NCBI GenBank assembly: GCA_905372135.1
Contig: CAJPNS010000003.1
Location: 1 to 41,974, forward strand
Source: Porphyromonadaceae bacterium
GTDB taxonomy: Bacteria; Bacteroidota; Bacteroidia; Bacteroidales; Paludibacteraceae
Length of the DNA: 41,974 bases
Direction: 5' to 3'
Shown: one piece after another, positions 7,295 to 15,999 of the stretch
Layout: each line of letters starts with the position of its first letter
Position numbering within the stretch: the stretch's first letter is position 1
Made by a program: the position numbers and the translations under genes
Notes under the pieces: model-generated
What the model saw: only the letters and a program-made list of their open reading frames with translations
Databases searched by the model: none
What the model was told of the DNA's origin: nothing

Positions 7295-8583
7295 TTAGCG
7301 ATGATGCAGAAATAGTTTTTCTTGCCTTTTTGTAGCAGCAGATATTTATCTTTTATCAGATGTGCTGCAGCAATCGGTTGGTCGATGTTGGTAAATTTTT
7401 CTTTGTTCAGACTCAGCCCATTAGCCTGTATCGTCTTGCGAGCTTCGCCCTTCGAGGGGAATATATCGGTAAGCTCAGCAAGGAGAGTAAGTGGCTGTAT
7501 GCCTGTATCGAACAGCTTTCGGTCTATTTCGAATTGCGGTACTCCCTCGAATATCGCCATCAGAGTCTTTTCGTCGGTCTTCAAGAGGCGTTGCTTGGTG
7601 GCATTGCCGAAAAGTATTTCCGACGCCTCGATAGCCGACTGCAAGGCTTTGGCCGAATGCACCATAGTAGTAACTTCTTCTGCCAGACGTTTTTGCAGCT
7701 TTCTTTCGTGTGGAGCAGTGTTGTGTTCGGCTATGAGGTCTGTTATCTCTTCTTCGGTAAGCTCGGTGAATATCTTTATATATCGCTTTGCATCGTCGTC
7801 GGCGGTATTGAGCCAGAACTGATAAAACTTATACGGAGAGGTATACTCGGGCGATAGCCATATATTGCCTGTCTCGGTCTTGCCGAACTTGCTGCCGTCG
7901 GCTTTGGTAATGAGCGGGCAGGTGATACCGAAAGCCTCGCCCTTATCGATACGGCGGATAAGCTCGGTACCGGTAGTGATATTGCCCCATTGGTCGGAAC
8001 CACCCATTTGGAGACGGCAGTTTTTGTTGCGATACAGATACAGAAAGTCGTAACCCTGCAGCAACTGATAAGTAAACTCGGTGAAACTCATACCTATACT
8101 GCTATCGCTGCCAAGGCGTTTCTTTACGGAGTCTTTGCTCATCATATAGTTGACTGTGATGTGCTTACCGATATCGCGAGAGAATTCGAGAAATGTAAGT
8201 CGACGAGTCCAATCGTAATTGTTTACTATCTCGGCTGCATTGGGTGCAGACGGCGAAAAGTCGAGAAACTTGCGTAGTTGCTTCTTTATAGCCATACGAT
8301 TGTGGCGGATAGTGGCTACGTCGAGGAGATTTCGCTCTTCGGACTTTCCCGACGGGTCGCCTATCATACCCGTAGCTCCTCCGATTAGAACAATCGGTTT
8401 ATGTCCGCAAAGCTGGAAGTGTCTGAGCATCATTATGCCGCAGAGGTGCCCTATGTGTAGCGAATCGGCTGTGGGGTCGATACCGAGATATGCCGATACC
8501 CTACCACCGGCGAGAATATCCTCAGTACCGGGTATAATATCGTGCAACATTCCACGCCATTTTATTTCTTGTATGAAGTTCAT
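7291..8583 (-). CDS. tyrS: Tyrosyl-tRNA synthetase
   Basis: Class I aminoacyl-tRNA synthetase that charges tRNA-Tyr. 430 residues from ATG at 8583 (MNFIQEIKWRGMLHD); an in-frame Met 13 codons upstream is less likely, since homologues begin at this point. The HIGH motif is at 43-46, GGSDQWGN around 194-201 and the KMSKS equivalent KFGKT at 232-236, the bacterial TyrS type. An S4 RNA-binding domain occupies the last 65 or so residues (FPSKGEARKTIQANGLSLN). It is the first gene of a tyrS-tadA pair with four-base overlap. A good promoter sits about 90 bases upstream. Confidence 0.96.
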   Translation of the reverse strand: MNFIQEIKWRGMLHDIIPGTEDILAGGRVSAYLGIDPTADSLHIGHLCGIMMLRHFQLCGHKPIVLIGGATGMIGDPSGKSEERNLLDVATIRHNRMAIKKQLRKFLDFSPSAPNAAEIVNNYDWTRRLTFLEFSRDIGKHITVNYMMSKDSVKKRLGSDSSIGMSFTEFTYQLLQGYDFLYLYRNKNCRLQMGGSDQWGNITTGTELIRRIDKGEAFGITCPLITKADGSKFGKTETGNIWLSPEYTSPYKFYQFWLNTADDDAKRYIKIFTELTEEEITDLIAEHNTAPHERKLQKRLAEEVTTMVHSAKALQSAIEASEILFGNATKQRLLKTDEKTLMAIFEGVPQFEIDRKLFDTGIQPLTLLAELTDIFPSKGEARKTIQANGLSLNKEKFTNIDQPIAAAHLIKDKYLLLQKGKKNYFCIIAK

Positions 8584-8673
8584 CGGTGTATAAGATTTTA
8601 TTAAAAAAACACTGTATATCATAGGTTAAGCATAAACATATAACCTATATATATAGTCGCTGTAAATTCGGGG

Positions 8674-8704
8674 CAAAATTAGGTATAATTTATGATTCAC
8701 GCAA
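8674..8704 (-). promoter_or_regulatory. Promoter of tyrS-tadA
   Basis: Minus-strand TAATTTTG (8674-8681) matches TAnnTTTG, with a TTG -33 box (CAA on the plus strand at 8702-8704) 20 bases upstream. Expected start near 8667, giving a leader of about 85 bases. Confidence 0.7.
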
Positions 8705-9022
8705 TCGTGTGAAAATATCGATTGTTATCAGCCTCGAAGGGATATGTTACGCTTGTACTATTCCTTGCCGTTTGGAGTTGGCTTCAGGCAGACACACGAC
8801 TTGTCGCACTCGCCGGCAGGAGTATGCATAGCAACGTCGCGAAGCATCTACACTCCGTGCTACTGTTTAAACCATAACGTTGAAACAGAGATAATAGTAA
8901 TAATTCTTCATGAGGTAGTCCGTCTCAGCCGACAAACAAAGGCAGACTTCTTTTTTTGGGGGGGTGTGGGGACGAATACTACTAAAATAGAAGTAGCATA
9001 CCAAACCCATTCTGAAATTCTA
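8705..9022. other. Gene-poor stretch with a long imperfect hairpin
   Basis: No convincing protein gene is seen on either strand. An imperfect inverted repeat is present: TGTACT (8754-8759) with AGTATG (8821-8826), and CTTGCCG (8764-8770) with CGGCAGG (8814-8820), counting G-T pairs, around a roughly 43-base loop. A second overlapping hairpin pairs GGAGTATGC with the downstream GCATCTACACTCC. A run of seven G follows a T run near 8950-8966. A 134-codon open frame (8744-9148, plus) has composition unlike the neighbours and no recognisable motif, so I do not call it. Confidence 0.4.
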
Positions 9023-9054
9023 TTTGGTCGTTTGTACGTTTTTCTATACTTTTG
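9023..9054 (+). promoter_or_regulatory. Promoter upstream of a structured leader and the amidase gene
   Basis: TTTG (9023-9026), 20 bases, then TACTTTTG (9047-9054): both boxes match the Bacteroidota consensus. Expected start near 9061. The first recognisable gene downstream begins at 9278, leaving a leader of about 215 bases. Confidence 0.65.
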
Positions 9055-9277
9055 TGCTCATCAAAAGAGAGCCGTTGTGATTGCAGTTAGCGATAGTAGC
9101 AAAAAGGCAATCGAAAGAAATACTGCTACAAAAATGCTACACCGCTGATTGTCGAAACAGACCAATCGCCTGAAATACAGTAAAATAAAAGAGGCTTATC
9201 CATACAACTTCTCTCTACGTTATAAACATTACTTTTTTATAGTATATATCACAAAAAACATTGTTTTAGACGCATTT

Positions 9278-10054
9278 ATGAAAGTATCTATAGTACAAAA
9301 CGAGATAAAATGGGGTTATAAAGCCGATAATATTGCTTCGTTCGACGCTTTGGTAAAGACATTGTACCACAATACCGACTTGGTGGTATTGCCCGAAATG
9401 TTTTCGACAGGGTTTGCTGTAAACGACCCTCAACTATCTGAAAATGAAGGAGGAGAAGCCTACTCGAAAGTAAAGCAATGGGCTAACGAAGGTAATTTTG
9501 CCGTTGTCGGTTCGATTATGACAAAAGATGGCGATAAGTACTTCAATCGCAGCTTTTTCTGCTATCCCGACGGTACTATGCTCACTGCCGATAAACGACA
9601 CCTCTTTATCGGAGACGAAAAACGTTATTTCACCGCAGGCAATAAAATTCTCACAGCCAACTATAAAGATATAAATATCAGAGTCTTGGTTTGTTACGAT
9701 TTGCGTTTCCCTGTATGGAATCGATATACAGAGGAGAATCCGTTCGAACTGCTTGTGTATACAGCCAACTGGCCTAAAGACAGAATCGACGTTTGGGATA
9801 CACTGCTTAAAGCACGTGCTATTGAAAATCAGGCTTTTGTGTGTGCGGCTAATGCAGTAGGAAGAGATGCATACAAGGTCTATCACAATGGGCATTCGTG
9901 TGTAAGAGACGTCAGAGGGGAGCTTATCCTAAGCTTCGACGACAACCAAATAGCAGCGAAAACAGTAGAACTCGACTTGGCTTTTCAGAGAAAAATAAGG
10001 GAGAGATTCCCCGTACTCAACGATATGGATAAGTTCCATATAAATATGGAATAA
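9278..10054 (+). CDS. Omega-amidase / nitrilase superfamily amidohydrolase (YafV-like)
   Basis: Hydrolyses a carbon-nitrogen bond in a small amide; the closest described type is omega-amidase, which removes ammonia from alpha-ketoglutaramate or alpha-ketosuccinamate in methionine salvage. 258 residues from ATG at 9278 (MKVSIVQNEI); the open stretch upstream has no family similarity. The catalytic triad is Glu40 (VVLPEMFSTGF), Lys106 (ADKRHLF) and Cys139 (VCYDLRFPVW). ANWPKDRIDVW and ARAIENQAFV are also characteristic of this branch. It stands alone, 161 bases before thrS. Substrate is inferred from the family. Confidence 0.88.
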   Translation: MKVSIVQNEIKWGYKADNIASFDALVKTLYHNTDLVVLPEMFSTGFAVNDPQLSENEGGEAYSKVKQWANEGNFAVVGSIMTKDGDKYFNRSFFCYPDGTMLTADKRHLFIGDEKRYFTAGNKILTANYKDINIRVLVCYDLRFPVWNRYTEENPFELLVYTANWPKDRIDVWDTLLKARAIENQAFVCAANAVGRDAYKVYHNGHSCVRDVRGELILSFDDNQIAAKTVELDLAFQRKIRERFPVLNDMDKFHINME

Positions 10055-10154
10055 GTCGATAAGAAATATTGCATCTATATTGCTATATACCATCTGCTTT
10101 TCCTTAACAACTTAGGAATAATAGACATCAACTTTACGATATAAAAAAAAGTTG

Positions 10155-10162
10155 TAACTTTG
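10155..10162 (+). promoter_or_regulatory. -7 promoter element of thrS
   Basis: TAACTTTG matches TAnnTTTG, 53 bases before the thrS ATG. The -33 region has only a weak TTTA-like match. Confidence 0.55.
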
Positions 10163-10215
10163 CCGTTTGAAATTAATAATGTCCTAACGAAAGACTGTAG
10201 TTACTGAAATATAGT

Positions 10216-12156
10216 ATGAAAATAACATTCCCCGACAATTCGGTAAGAGAATACGAAAAAGGCACGACTGCCTATCAGATAGCCGAAAGCATATCGCCTC
10301 GCCTGGCAGCAGAGGTGCTCGTGGCTTCGGTAAACGGAAATATATACGACCTCAACCGCCCCATCGACGAAGACAGCACTATCAAGCTACACAAATGGGA
10401 CGAGCCTGAGGCAAAACACGCCTTCTGGCATACCTCGTCGCACCTTATGGCAGAGGCTCTGCAAGAACTCTACCCAGGGGTGAAGTTCGGCATAGGACCT
10501 GCCATCGAAAACGGGTTTTACTACGATGTAGAGCTGCCCGCAGGCGTTGTCATCAAAGAAGGCGACTTGGAGAAGGTAGAGAAAAAGATGTATGAACTTG
10601 CAGCCCGCAAAGAGACACTGAAACGTTCAAGTATCTCTAAGGCAGACGCCTTGGAGTATTTCGGCAGTCGTGGCGAGCACCTGAAAACAGAGCTCATATC
10701 CGAACTTGCCGACGGCACCATTACCACATACACACAAGGCGGTTTCACCGACCTATGTCGTGGTCCTCACTTGACTTCGACTGCCGAGATAAAGGCGATA
10801 AAACTGCTATCGGTAGCAGGTGCTTATTGGCGTGGCAACGAGAAACGTCCGCAACTTACACGTATATACGGCATTACGTTCCCCAAAAAGAAACAACTCG
10901 AAGAGTATCTCACACTTTTGGAAGAGGCAAAGAAACGCGATCACCGCAAGATAGGCAAAGAGCTGGAACTCTTCACTTTCTCCGATATGGTAGGCAAAGG
11001 CTTGCCGCTGTGGTTGCCCAAAGGCACAGACCTACGTCTGCGACTCGAAAACTTCTTAAAAAAGCTACAAAAAAGATATGGTTATCAGCAGGTTATAACT
11101 CCGCATATCGGAGCCAAACAATTATACGTAACCTCCGGGCACTGGGCAAAGTACGGCAAAGACTCGTTCCAGCCGATACAGACACCCGAAGAAGGCGAAG
11201 AATATCTGCTCAAACCGATGAATTGCCCTCACCACTGCGAGATATATAAGTCTACCCCAAAGAGTTACAAAGACTTACCGTTCCGTGTGGCTGAGTTCGG
11301 CACAGTGTATCGCTACGAGCAGAGCGGTGAATTGCACGGACTTACACGCGTACGTAGTTTTACACAAGACGATGCACACCTCTTCTGCCGTCCGGATCAG
11401 ATAAAAGAGGAGTTTATCAAGGTGATGGAGATAATACTCATCATTTTCAAAGCCTTACGTTTCGATAACTTCGAGGCTCAGATATCTCTGAGAGATAAGG
11501 TAGACAGAGAGAAATATATAGGTTCGGACGAGAATTGGGAAAAAGCCGAAAACGCCATAATAGAAGCCTGCCGGGAAACAGGTCTCAAAGCTGTGGTCGA
11601 ATATGGCGAGGCTGCCTTCTACGGACCCAAACTCGATTTTATGGTAAAAGACGCCTTGGGCAGACGTTGGCAGCTCGGCACCATTCAGGTCGACTACAAC
11701 CTTCCCGAACGTTTCGAGCTCGAATACACCGGAGCCGACAATCAGAAACACCGTCCGGTGATGATACACCGTGCTCCGTTCGGCTCTATGGAGCGTTTCG
11801 TGGCTGTACTCATAGAACATACTGCCGGCAAATTCCCGCTTTGGCTCACGCCCGAGCAGGCTGTGGTGTTGCCTATCTCGGAGAAATTCAACGAATATGC
11901 ACAACAGGTAGCCTCTCGCCTCAATATCCTCGACGTCAGAGCGATAGGCGACTTCCGCGACGAAAAGATAGGCAGGAAAATTCGCGACAACGAACTGAAA
12001 CACATTCCATATCTGCTCATCGTCGGTAACGACGAAATGGAGACCAACACAGTTGCCGTACGCCGTCAGGGAGAGGGCGACAAAGGCAAGATGAAGGTCG
12101 ACGAGTTCGCCAAAATGATAAACGACGAAGTAAACGAAATGATAAAAGATTTTTGA
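10216..12156 (+). CDS. thrS: Threonyl-tRNA synthetase
   Basis: Class II synthetase charging tRNA-Thr. 646 residues, full length. Domains in order: TGS (about 1-62, starting MKITFPDNSVREYEKG), the editing domain with HTSSHLMAEAL and a conserved DLCRGPH segment, the catalytic core with the zinc-binding MNCPHHCEIYK, motif 2 (FRVAEFGTVYRYEQSGEL.GL) and motif 3 (IHRAPFGSMERF), then the anticodon-binding domain to the C-terminus. It is followed after only 3 bases by bamD. In many bacteria thrS precedes infC-rpmI-rplT; those genes are not here. Confidence 0.97.
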   Translation: MKITFPDNSVREYEKGTTAYQIAESISPRLAAEVLVASVNGNIYDLNRPIDEDSTIKLHKWDEPEAKHAFWHTSSHLMAEALQELYPGVKFGIGPAIENGFYYDVELPAGVVIKEGDLEKVEKKMYELAARKETLKRSSISKADALEYFGSRGEHLKTELISELADGTITTYTQGGFTDLCRGPHLTSTAEIKAIKLLSVAGAYWRGNEKRPQLTRIYGITFPKKKQLEEYLTLLEEAKKRDHRKIGKELELFTFSDMVGKGLPLWLPKGTDLRLRLENFLKKLQKRYGYQQVITPHIGAKQLYVTSGHWAKYGKDSFQPIQTPEEGEEYLLKPMNCPHHCEIYKSTPKSYKDLPFRVAEFGTVYRYEQSGELHGLTRVRSFTQDDAHLFCRPDQIKEEFIKVMEIILIIFKALRFDNFEAQISLRDKVDREKYIGSDENWEKAENAIIEACRETGLKAVVEYGEAAFYGPKLDFMVKDALGRRWQLGTIQVDYNLPERFELEYTGADNQKHRPVMIHRAPFGSMERFVAVLIEHTAGKFPLWLTPEQAVVLPISEKFNEYAQQVASRLNILDVRAIGDFRDEKIGRKIRDNELKHIPYLLIVGNDEMETNTVAVRRQGEGDKGKMKVDEFAKMINDEVNEMIKDF

Positions 12157-12159
12157 AAA

Positions 12160-12984
12160 ATGAAAAAAACAGTTTCGATATTGACCCTCGTATTAGTATT
12201 GGTTTCGTGCAGCAGCTATCAGAAGTTGTTGAAAAATGGCAACAACGAAGAGCGTTTCACGGCAGCCAAGAGTTATTTTTTATCCAAAAAATATCAAAAA
12301 GCCTCCACCCTTCTGAATGATTTGGTAGTTGCCAACGCTTTCAGCGGCAAAAAGATGGAAGAGGCGATGTATCTGCTCGCCGAATCGTATCTCGGCGATA
12401 AGGATTACTACTCGGCAAGCGATAGCTACGCCGAATACATAAAATCGTTCCCCAGAGGCGATTACGCAAAAGATGCAAAGTTCAAAACGGCGTATTGCTA
12501 CTATCTCGATTCGCCCGACGCACGCCTTGACCAGACGTCTACTGTACACGCTATCAATGCTTTCACCGAATACATACAGGTTTATCCCGACGGCGAGAAA
12601 GTTCAAGAGGCTTACAACTACATCGAAGAGCTGCAAAACAAGCTCGCCTACAAAAGCTATTTGGAAGCCAAATTGTATTATAACTTAGGGCTTTATCTGG
12701 GCAACAACTATCGCTCGGCAATTATTTCGGCTCAAAACACACTGAAACAATACCCCGAAACCAAGTACAGAGAAGACCTTTCGTTCCTTATACTCAAAGC
12801 GAAATATGCCGAAGCAAAGCACTCTGTATCTGAGCTTTACAGTGAGCGTTTTTCGGAAGTAATCGACGAGTATTACAAATATTCGTCCGAATTTCAGAAC
12901 TCGAAGAATATCAAAGAGGCAGAGCATATTTTTGTAGAAGCAAAAAAACAGACAGCAAAGACAGCTACCGAAAAACAACAATAA
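12160..12984 (+). CDS. bamD: Outer-membrane assembly lipoprotein BamD
   Basis: Component of the BAM complex that folds beta-barrel proteins into the outer membrane; a lipoprotein on the periplasmic face. 274 residues. The signal peptide ends in the lipobox LVSC with Cys17 as the lipidated residue, followed by the family's SSYQKLLKNGN. Tetratricopeptide-like helical repeats follow: KKYQKASTLLNDLV, AMYLLAESYLGDKDYYSASDSYAEYIKSFP and INAFTEYIQVYPDGEKV. Starts 3 bases after thrS, so the two are co-transcribed. rpoZ follows 86 bases later, a common Bacteroidota neighbour. Confidence 0.92.
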   Translation: MKKTVSILTLVLVLVSCSSYQKLLKNGNNEERFTAAKSYFLSKKYQKASTLLNDLVVANAFSGKKMEEAMYLLAESYLGDKDYYSASDSYAEYIKSFPRGDYAKDAKFKTAYCYYLDSPDARLDQTSTVHAINAFTEYIQVYPDGEKVQEAYNYIEELQNKLAYKSYLEAKLYYNLGLYLGNNYRSAIISAQNTLKQYPETKYREDLSFLILKAKYAEAKHSVSELYSERFSEVIDEYYKYSSEFQNSKNIKEAEHIFVEAKKQTAKTATEKQQ

Positions 12985-13070
12985 CAAGCTGATATTAAAT
13001 TCATTAATCGCAGCTATTAAAATAGTTTTATCCATAAGCAATAAAAATAACAAACACATACAATCATAAA

Positions 13071-13400
13071 ATGGAAAGAAAAAGCACGGCAACCCCTACG
13101 ACCACCATCACAAGAGACGTCAAAGCACTTTCGGCAGAGGTCGGTAACATATACGAAACTGTCGTCATAATAGCCAAAAGAGCAAACCAAATTGCAGCCG
13201 ATATGAAACAAGAGCTCGAAAACAAGCTGCAAGACTTCAAGCTATACAACGACAATCTCGAAGAGGTGAGCGAAAATAAAGAACAAATCGAGGTTTCGCG
13301 TTATTACGAAAGAATGCCGAAACCGACACTGAAAGCCATCAAAGAGTTCGAAGAAGGTAAAGTGAAGTTCCGCAATCCTTTGCAGGCAAAGGAAATTTAA
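13071..13400 (+). CDS. rpoZ: RNA polymerase Rpb6/omega subunit, Bacteroidota type
   Basis: 109 residues. The core TRDVKALSAEVGNIYETVVIIAKRANQIA is the divergent Rpb6/omega form found in Bacteroidota, and its place directly after bamD supports this. The subunit helps assemble the RNA polymerase beta-prime subunit. The remainder is charged and helical (EQIEVSRYYERMPKPTLKAIKEFEEGK) and differs from the proteobacterial omega. No separate promoter matching the consensus is seen in the 86-base gap, so it is probably read with thrS-bamD. Confidence 0.82.
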   Translation: MERKSTATPTTTITRDVKALSAEVGNIYETVVIIAKRANQIAADMKQELENKLQDFKLYNDNLEEVSENKEQIEVSRYYERMPKPTLKAIKEFEEGKVKFRNPLQAKEI

Positions 13401-13492
13401 TAAGCGGATTATCCCGCACCCTCGGCGACCGCCTCAGAGCAACATAGCCAAAATACGCAGTATAACCAACATACAACACTTTTCGTATTTTT

Positions 13493-15280
13493 ATGAATAT
13501 AGCAACATTTATAGCCGACAAAGCCAAAAAACGAGGCAAGCACCCTGCGTTATTCTACAAAGATATCTCGGTAAATCAGTGGAACAGTATCACTTGGGCA
13601 GAGCTCGAAGCAAAAGTTTCGACCATAGCCCGCGCATTGGTTGCCTTAGACGTCGAAGAACAGGACAATATAGGTGTGATTTCGCAAAATATGCCGCAAG
13701 GTATTATCACCGACTTCGCCGCTTATGCCAATCGTGCAGCAGTAGTGCCTATGTTTGCTACACTGTCGCCGTCGCAGATTGCCTACATACTCAAAGACGC
13801 AGGGATAAAACTGCTTTTCGTCGGCGAACAGCCTCAGTACGATGCTGTTTTGGAAGCTCTCAAAGAAGAAAACTGTGTAAAACGAATAGTAGTTTTCGAC
13901 GAATCGATCGATTTACGCAATTGTAGTATATCGTGCAGATTTTCAGACCTTTTCCGCACAGGCGAAGAGAACGCCGATAAAGAAAAGATAGTGGCAAAAC
14001 GGCGAAAAAATGCATCGAAAGATGATTTGGCAAATATCATCTACACGTCGGGAACGACAGGCAGCCCGAAAGGCGTTATGATTTCGCACGAAAATATTGC
14101 AGAAGCCATACGTATGAATACCGAACGACTCAGGCTAAAACAAGGTGCCACCTCGATGGCATTCCTGCCTATGTCGCATATATTCGAACGAATGTGGACA
14201 TACCTCTGTATGAACAACAACGTAAAAGTATATCTAAACCAACATCCGAGCGATATACAGACGGCTATCAAAGAGGTACACCCCTGTTATATGTGTGCCG
14301 TGCCGCGTTTCTGGGAAAAGGTATTTATCGGGGTGCGGCAGAAAATAGACGAATATTCGCCATTCCGCAAAGCTCTGATAACTTGGGCTATAGCTGTTGG
14401 TAAAATATATAATATCGACTACAAGCGAATAGGCAAAAGACCGAGCATTGCCGTTTGGATAAGATATAAAGTAGCCCATAAGCTGGCTTTCAGCAAGTTG
14501 AAAAAGATACTCGGTATCGAGAACGGCATATTTTTTCCCGTTGCGGGGGCAGCTATGTCCAACAAACAGGCGACATTCTTCCTAAGTATAGGCATACCTA
14601 TACTGTACGGCTACGGACTGACAGAGACTACCGCCACGGTTTGTTGCTATCCGTTCGATAACTATACTATCGGCTCTATCGGTACCGTTCTGCCCGACGT
14701 ACAGGTACGTATCGGCGACGACAACGAGATACAGATAAAAGGCAAAACCGTTACTCAGGGATATTATCAACGCCCCCAAGAGACGGAAGAAGCCTTCGTA
14801 GACGGCTGGTTCCGCACGGGCGATATGGGTAAACTCGAAGGCGAAACGCTGTATATGACCGACCGCCTGAAAGACCTTTTCAAGACCTCGAACGGCAAAT
14901 ATATCTCACCCCAAGCAATAGAAATAGCTCTCACGGCAGACCCATATATAGAACAGGTAGCAGTCTTCGGCAACAACCGCAACTATGTTACGGCTATCAT
15001 ATCGCCATCGATGCCGTTGCTCGAAAAGTTCGCCAAAGAGAACAACATCGGATACGACCGCATAGAAGAGACGTTCGACAACCCGCTGGTGCAAAAGCTA
15101 TTCGAAGAAAGGATAGCAGCTATGCAGACAGATTTTGCAAGTTTCGAAAAGGTGAAGAAGTTCCGCCTCATACGTCGCAGTTTCTCGATAGAGTCGGGCG
15201 AACTTACCTCGACACTGAAACTGAAACGTGCCGTCATACAACAAAACTATGCCGCCCTCATCGAAGATATGTATCGATAA
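13493..15280 (+). CDS. fadD: Long-chain fatty acid-CoA ligase (AMP-binding)
   Basis: Activates long-chain fatty acids to acyl-CoA through an acyl-adenylate. 595 residues. The AMP-binding P-loop IIYTSGTTGSPKGVMISH is intact, followed by MAFLPMSHIFERMW, the YGLTET motif in ILYGYGLTETTATVC, GWFRTGDMG and the hinge DRLKDLFKTSNGKYISP. This is the long-chain ACSL-type branch. It begins 92 bases after rpoZ and is followed by a flavin reductase gene 37 bases later. The gene symbol is by family; whether it supplies beta-oxidation or lipid remodelling cannot be told. Confidence 0.9.
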   Translation: MNIATFIADKAKKRGKHPALFYKDISVNQWNSITWAELEAKVSTIARALVALDVEEQDNIGVISQNMPQGIITDFAAYANRAAVVPMFATLSPSQIAYILKDAGIKLLFVGEQPQYDAVLEALKEENCVKRIVVFDESIDLRNCSISCRFSDLFRTGEENADKEKIVAKRRKNASKDDLANIIYTSGTTGSPKGVMISHENIAEAIRMNTERLRLKQGATSMAFLPMSHIFERMWTYLCMNNNVKVYLNQHPSDIQTAIKEVHPCYMCAVPRFWEKVFIGVRQKIDEYSPFRKALITWAIAVGKIYNIDYKRIGKRPSIAVWIRYKVAHKLAFSKLKKILGIENGIFFPVAGAAMSNKQATFFLSIGIPILYGYGLTETTATVCCYPFDNYTIGSIGTVLPDVQVRIGDDNEIQIKGKTVTQGYYQRPQETEEAFVDGWFRTGDMGKLEGETLYMTDRLKDLFKTSNGKYISPQAIEIALTADPYIEQVAVFGNNRNYVTAIISPSMPLLEKFAKENNIGYDRIEETFDNPLVQKLFEERIAAMQTDFASFEKVKKFRLIRRSFSIESGELTSTLKLKRAVIQQNYAALIEDMYR

Positions 15281-15317
15281 AATAGCATTGCGCCGATAAA
15301 TCGCCTATATGTAGATT

Positions 15318-15890
15318 ATGGGAAATAAGTTTCTAACAAAGGCAGCGAATATAGCAGATTATCACGCACATATACTCAAAGAGCTTCACAAGGGAGTAGC
15401 CCTTACAACCTCCGATGGTATACGTACAAACTCAATGGCAATATCGTGGGGAATGCTTGGTATAGAGTGGAATAGGCCTGTTTTTGTCGCTTTTGTGAGG
15501 ACAGGCAGATTTACCCACGAGTTTCTGACAAACAATCCGCAATTCACTGTAAATATTCCAGTTGGCGAGCGCCCCGAAAACATTATCAGTTACCTTGGTA
15601 CACATTCCGGACATACCGACGACAAAATATCTTCGCTTGGTCTACACACTATTGCAAGCCCCAGTGTGAATGTGTGCGGTATAGCCGAGCTACCTCTAAC
15701 AATAGAATGCAAGGTGATTTATAGGCAACTGCAAGAGCCTAAGTCGTTTACCGACACGGAGCATAATATCATAAACACTATGTATCCTAAGGATATAGAT
15801 AGCAGTTTCTGCGGAAGTAATCGAGATTTTCATACCGCTTTTTACGGAGAAATCGTGGGCACGTATCTTATAGAAAATCAGATAGTATAG
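15318..15890 (+). CDS. Flavin reductase family protein (FMN-binding split barrel)
   Basis: 190 residues. The family pattern is visible: GVALTTSDGIRTNSMAISWGMLGIEWNRPVFVAFVR for flavin binding, then FTHEFLTNNPQFTVNIP and the His-rich GTHSGHTDDKISSLGL. Such proteins bind FMN and act as NAD(P)H:flavin reductases or flavoredoxins; the electron partner is unknown. It is 37 bases after fadD. A perfect 7-base inverted repeat (CCGATTC/GAATCGG, 15891-15915) starts at its stop codon but lacks a T run. Confidence 0.82.
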   Translation: MGNKFLTKAANIADYHAHILKELHKGVALTTSDGIRTNSMAISWGMLGIEWNRPVFVAFVRTGRFTHEFLTNNPQFTVNIPVGERPENIISYLGTHSGHTDDKISSLGLHTIASPSVNVCGIAELPLTIECKVIYRQLQEPKSFTDTEHNIINTMYPKDIDSSFCGSNRDFHTAFYGEIVGTYLIENQIV

Positions 15891-15949
15891 CCGATTCACA
15901 ATCACTACGAATCGGTATAAGCTATACGATATTTCCTTATTTCGGACTA

Positions 15950-15981
15950 TTGCGGATATTATCGATAATTGTCTATCTTTG
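15950..15981 (+). promoter_or_regulatory. Promoter of the outer-membrane barrel gene
   Basis: TTG (15950-15952), 21 bases, then TATCTTTG (15974-15981). Both boxes fit the consensus. Transcription would start near 15988, about 12 bases before the ATG at 16000, which rules out an upstream in-frame start inside the promoter. Confidence 0.75.
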
Positions 15982-15999
15982 CAGAAAAATATTGTAGAT

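Noticed and set aside
8744..9148. 134-codon plus-strand open frame in the gene-poor stretch
   Set aside because: Composition and residue use are unlike the neighbours, it crosses a G7 run, a promoter and hairpins, and no motif is recognisable. Probably a chance frame.
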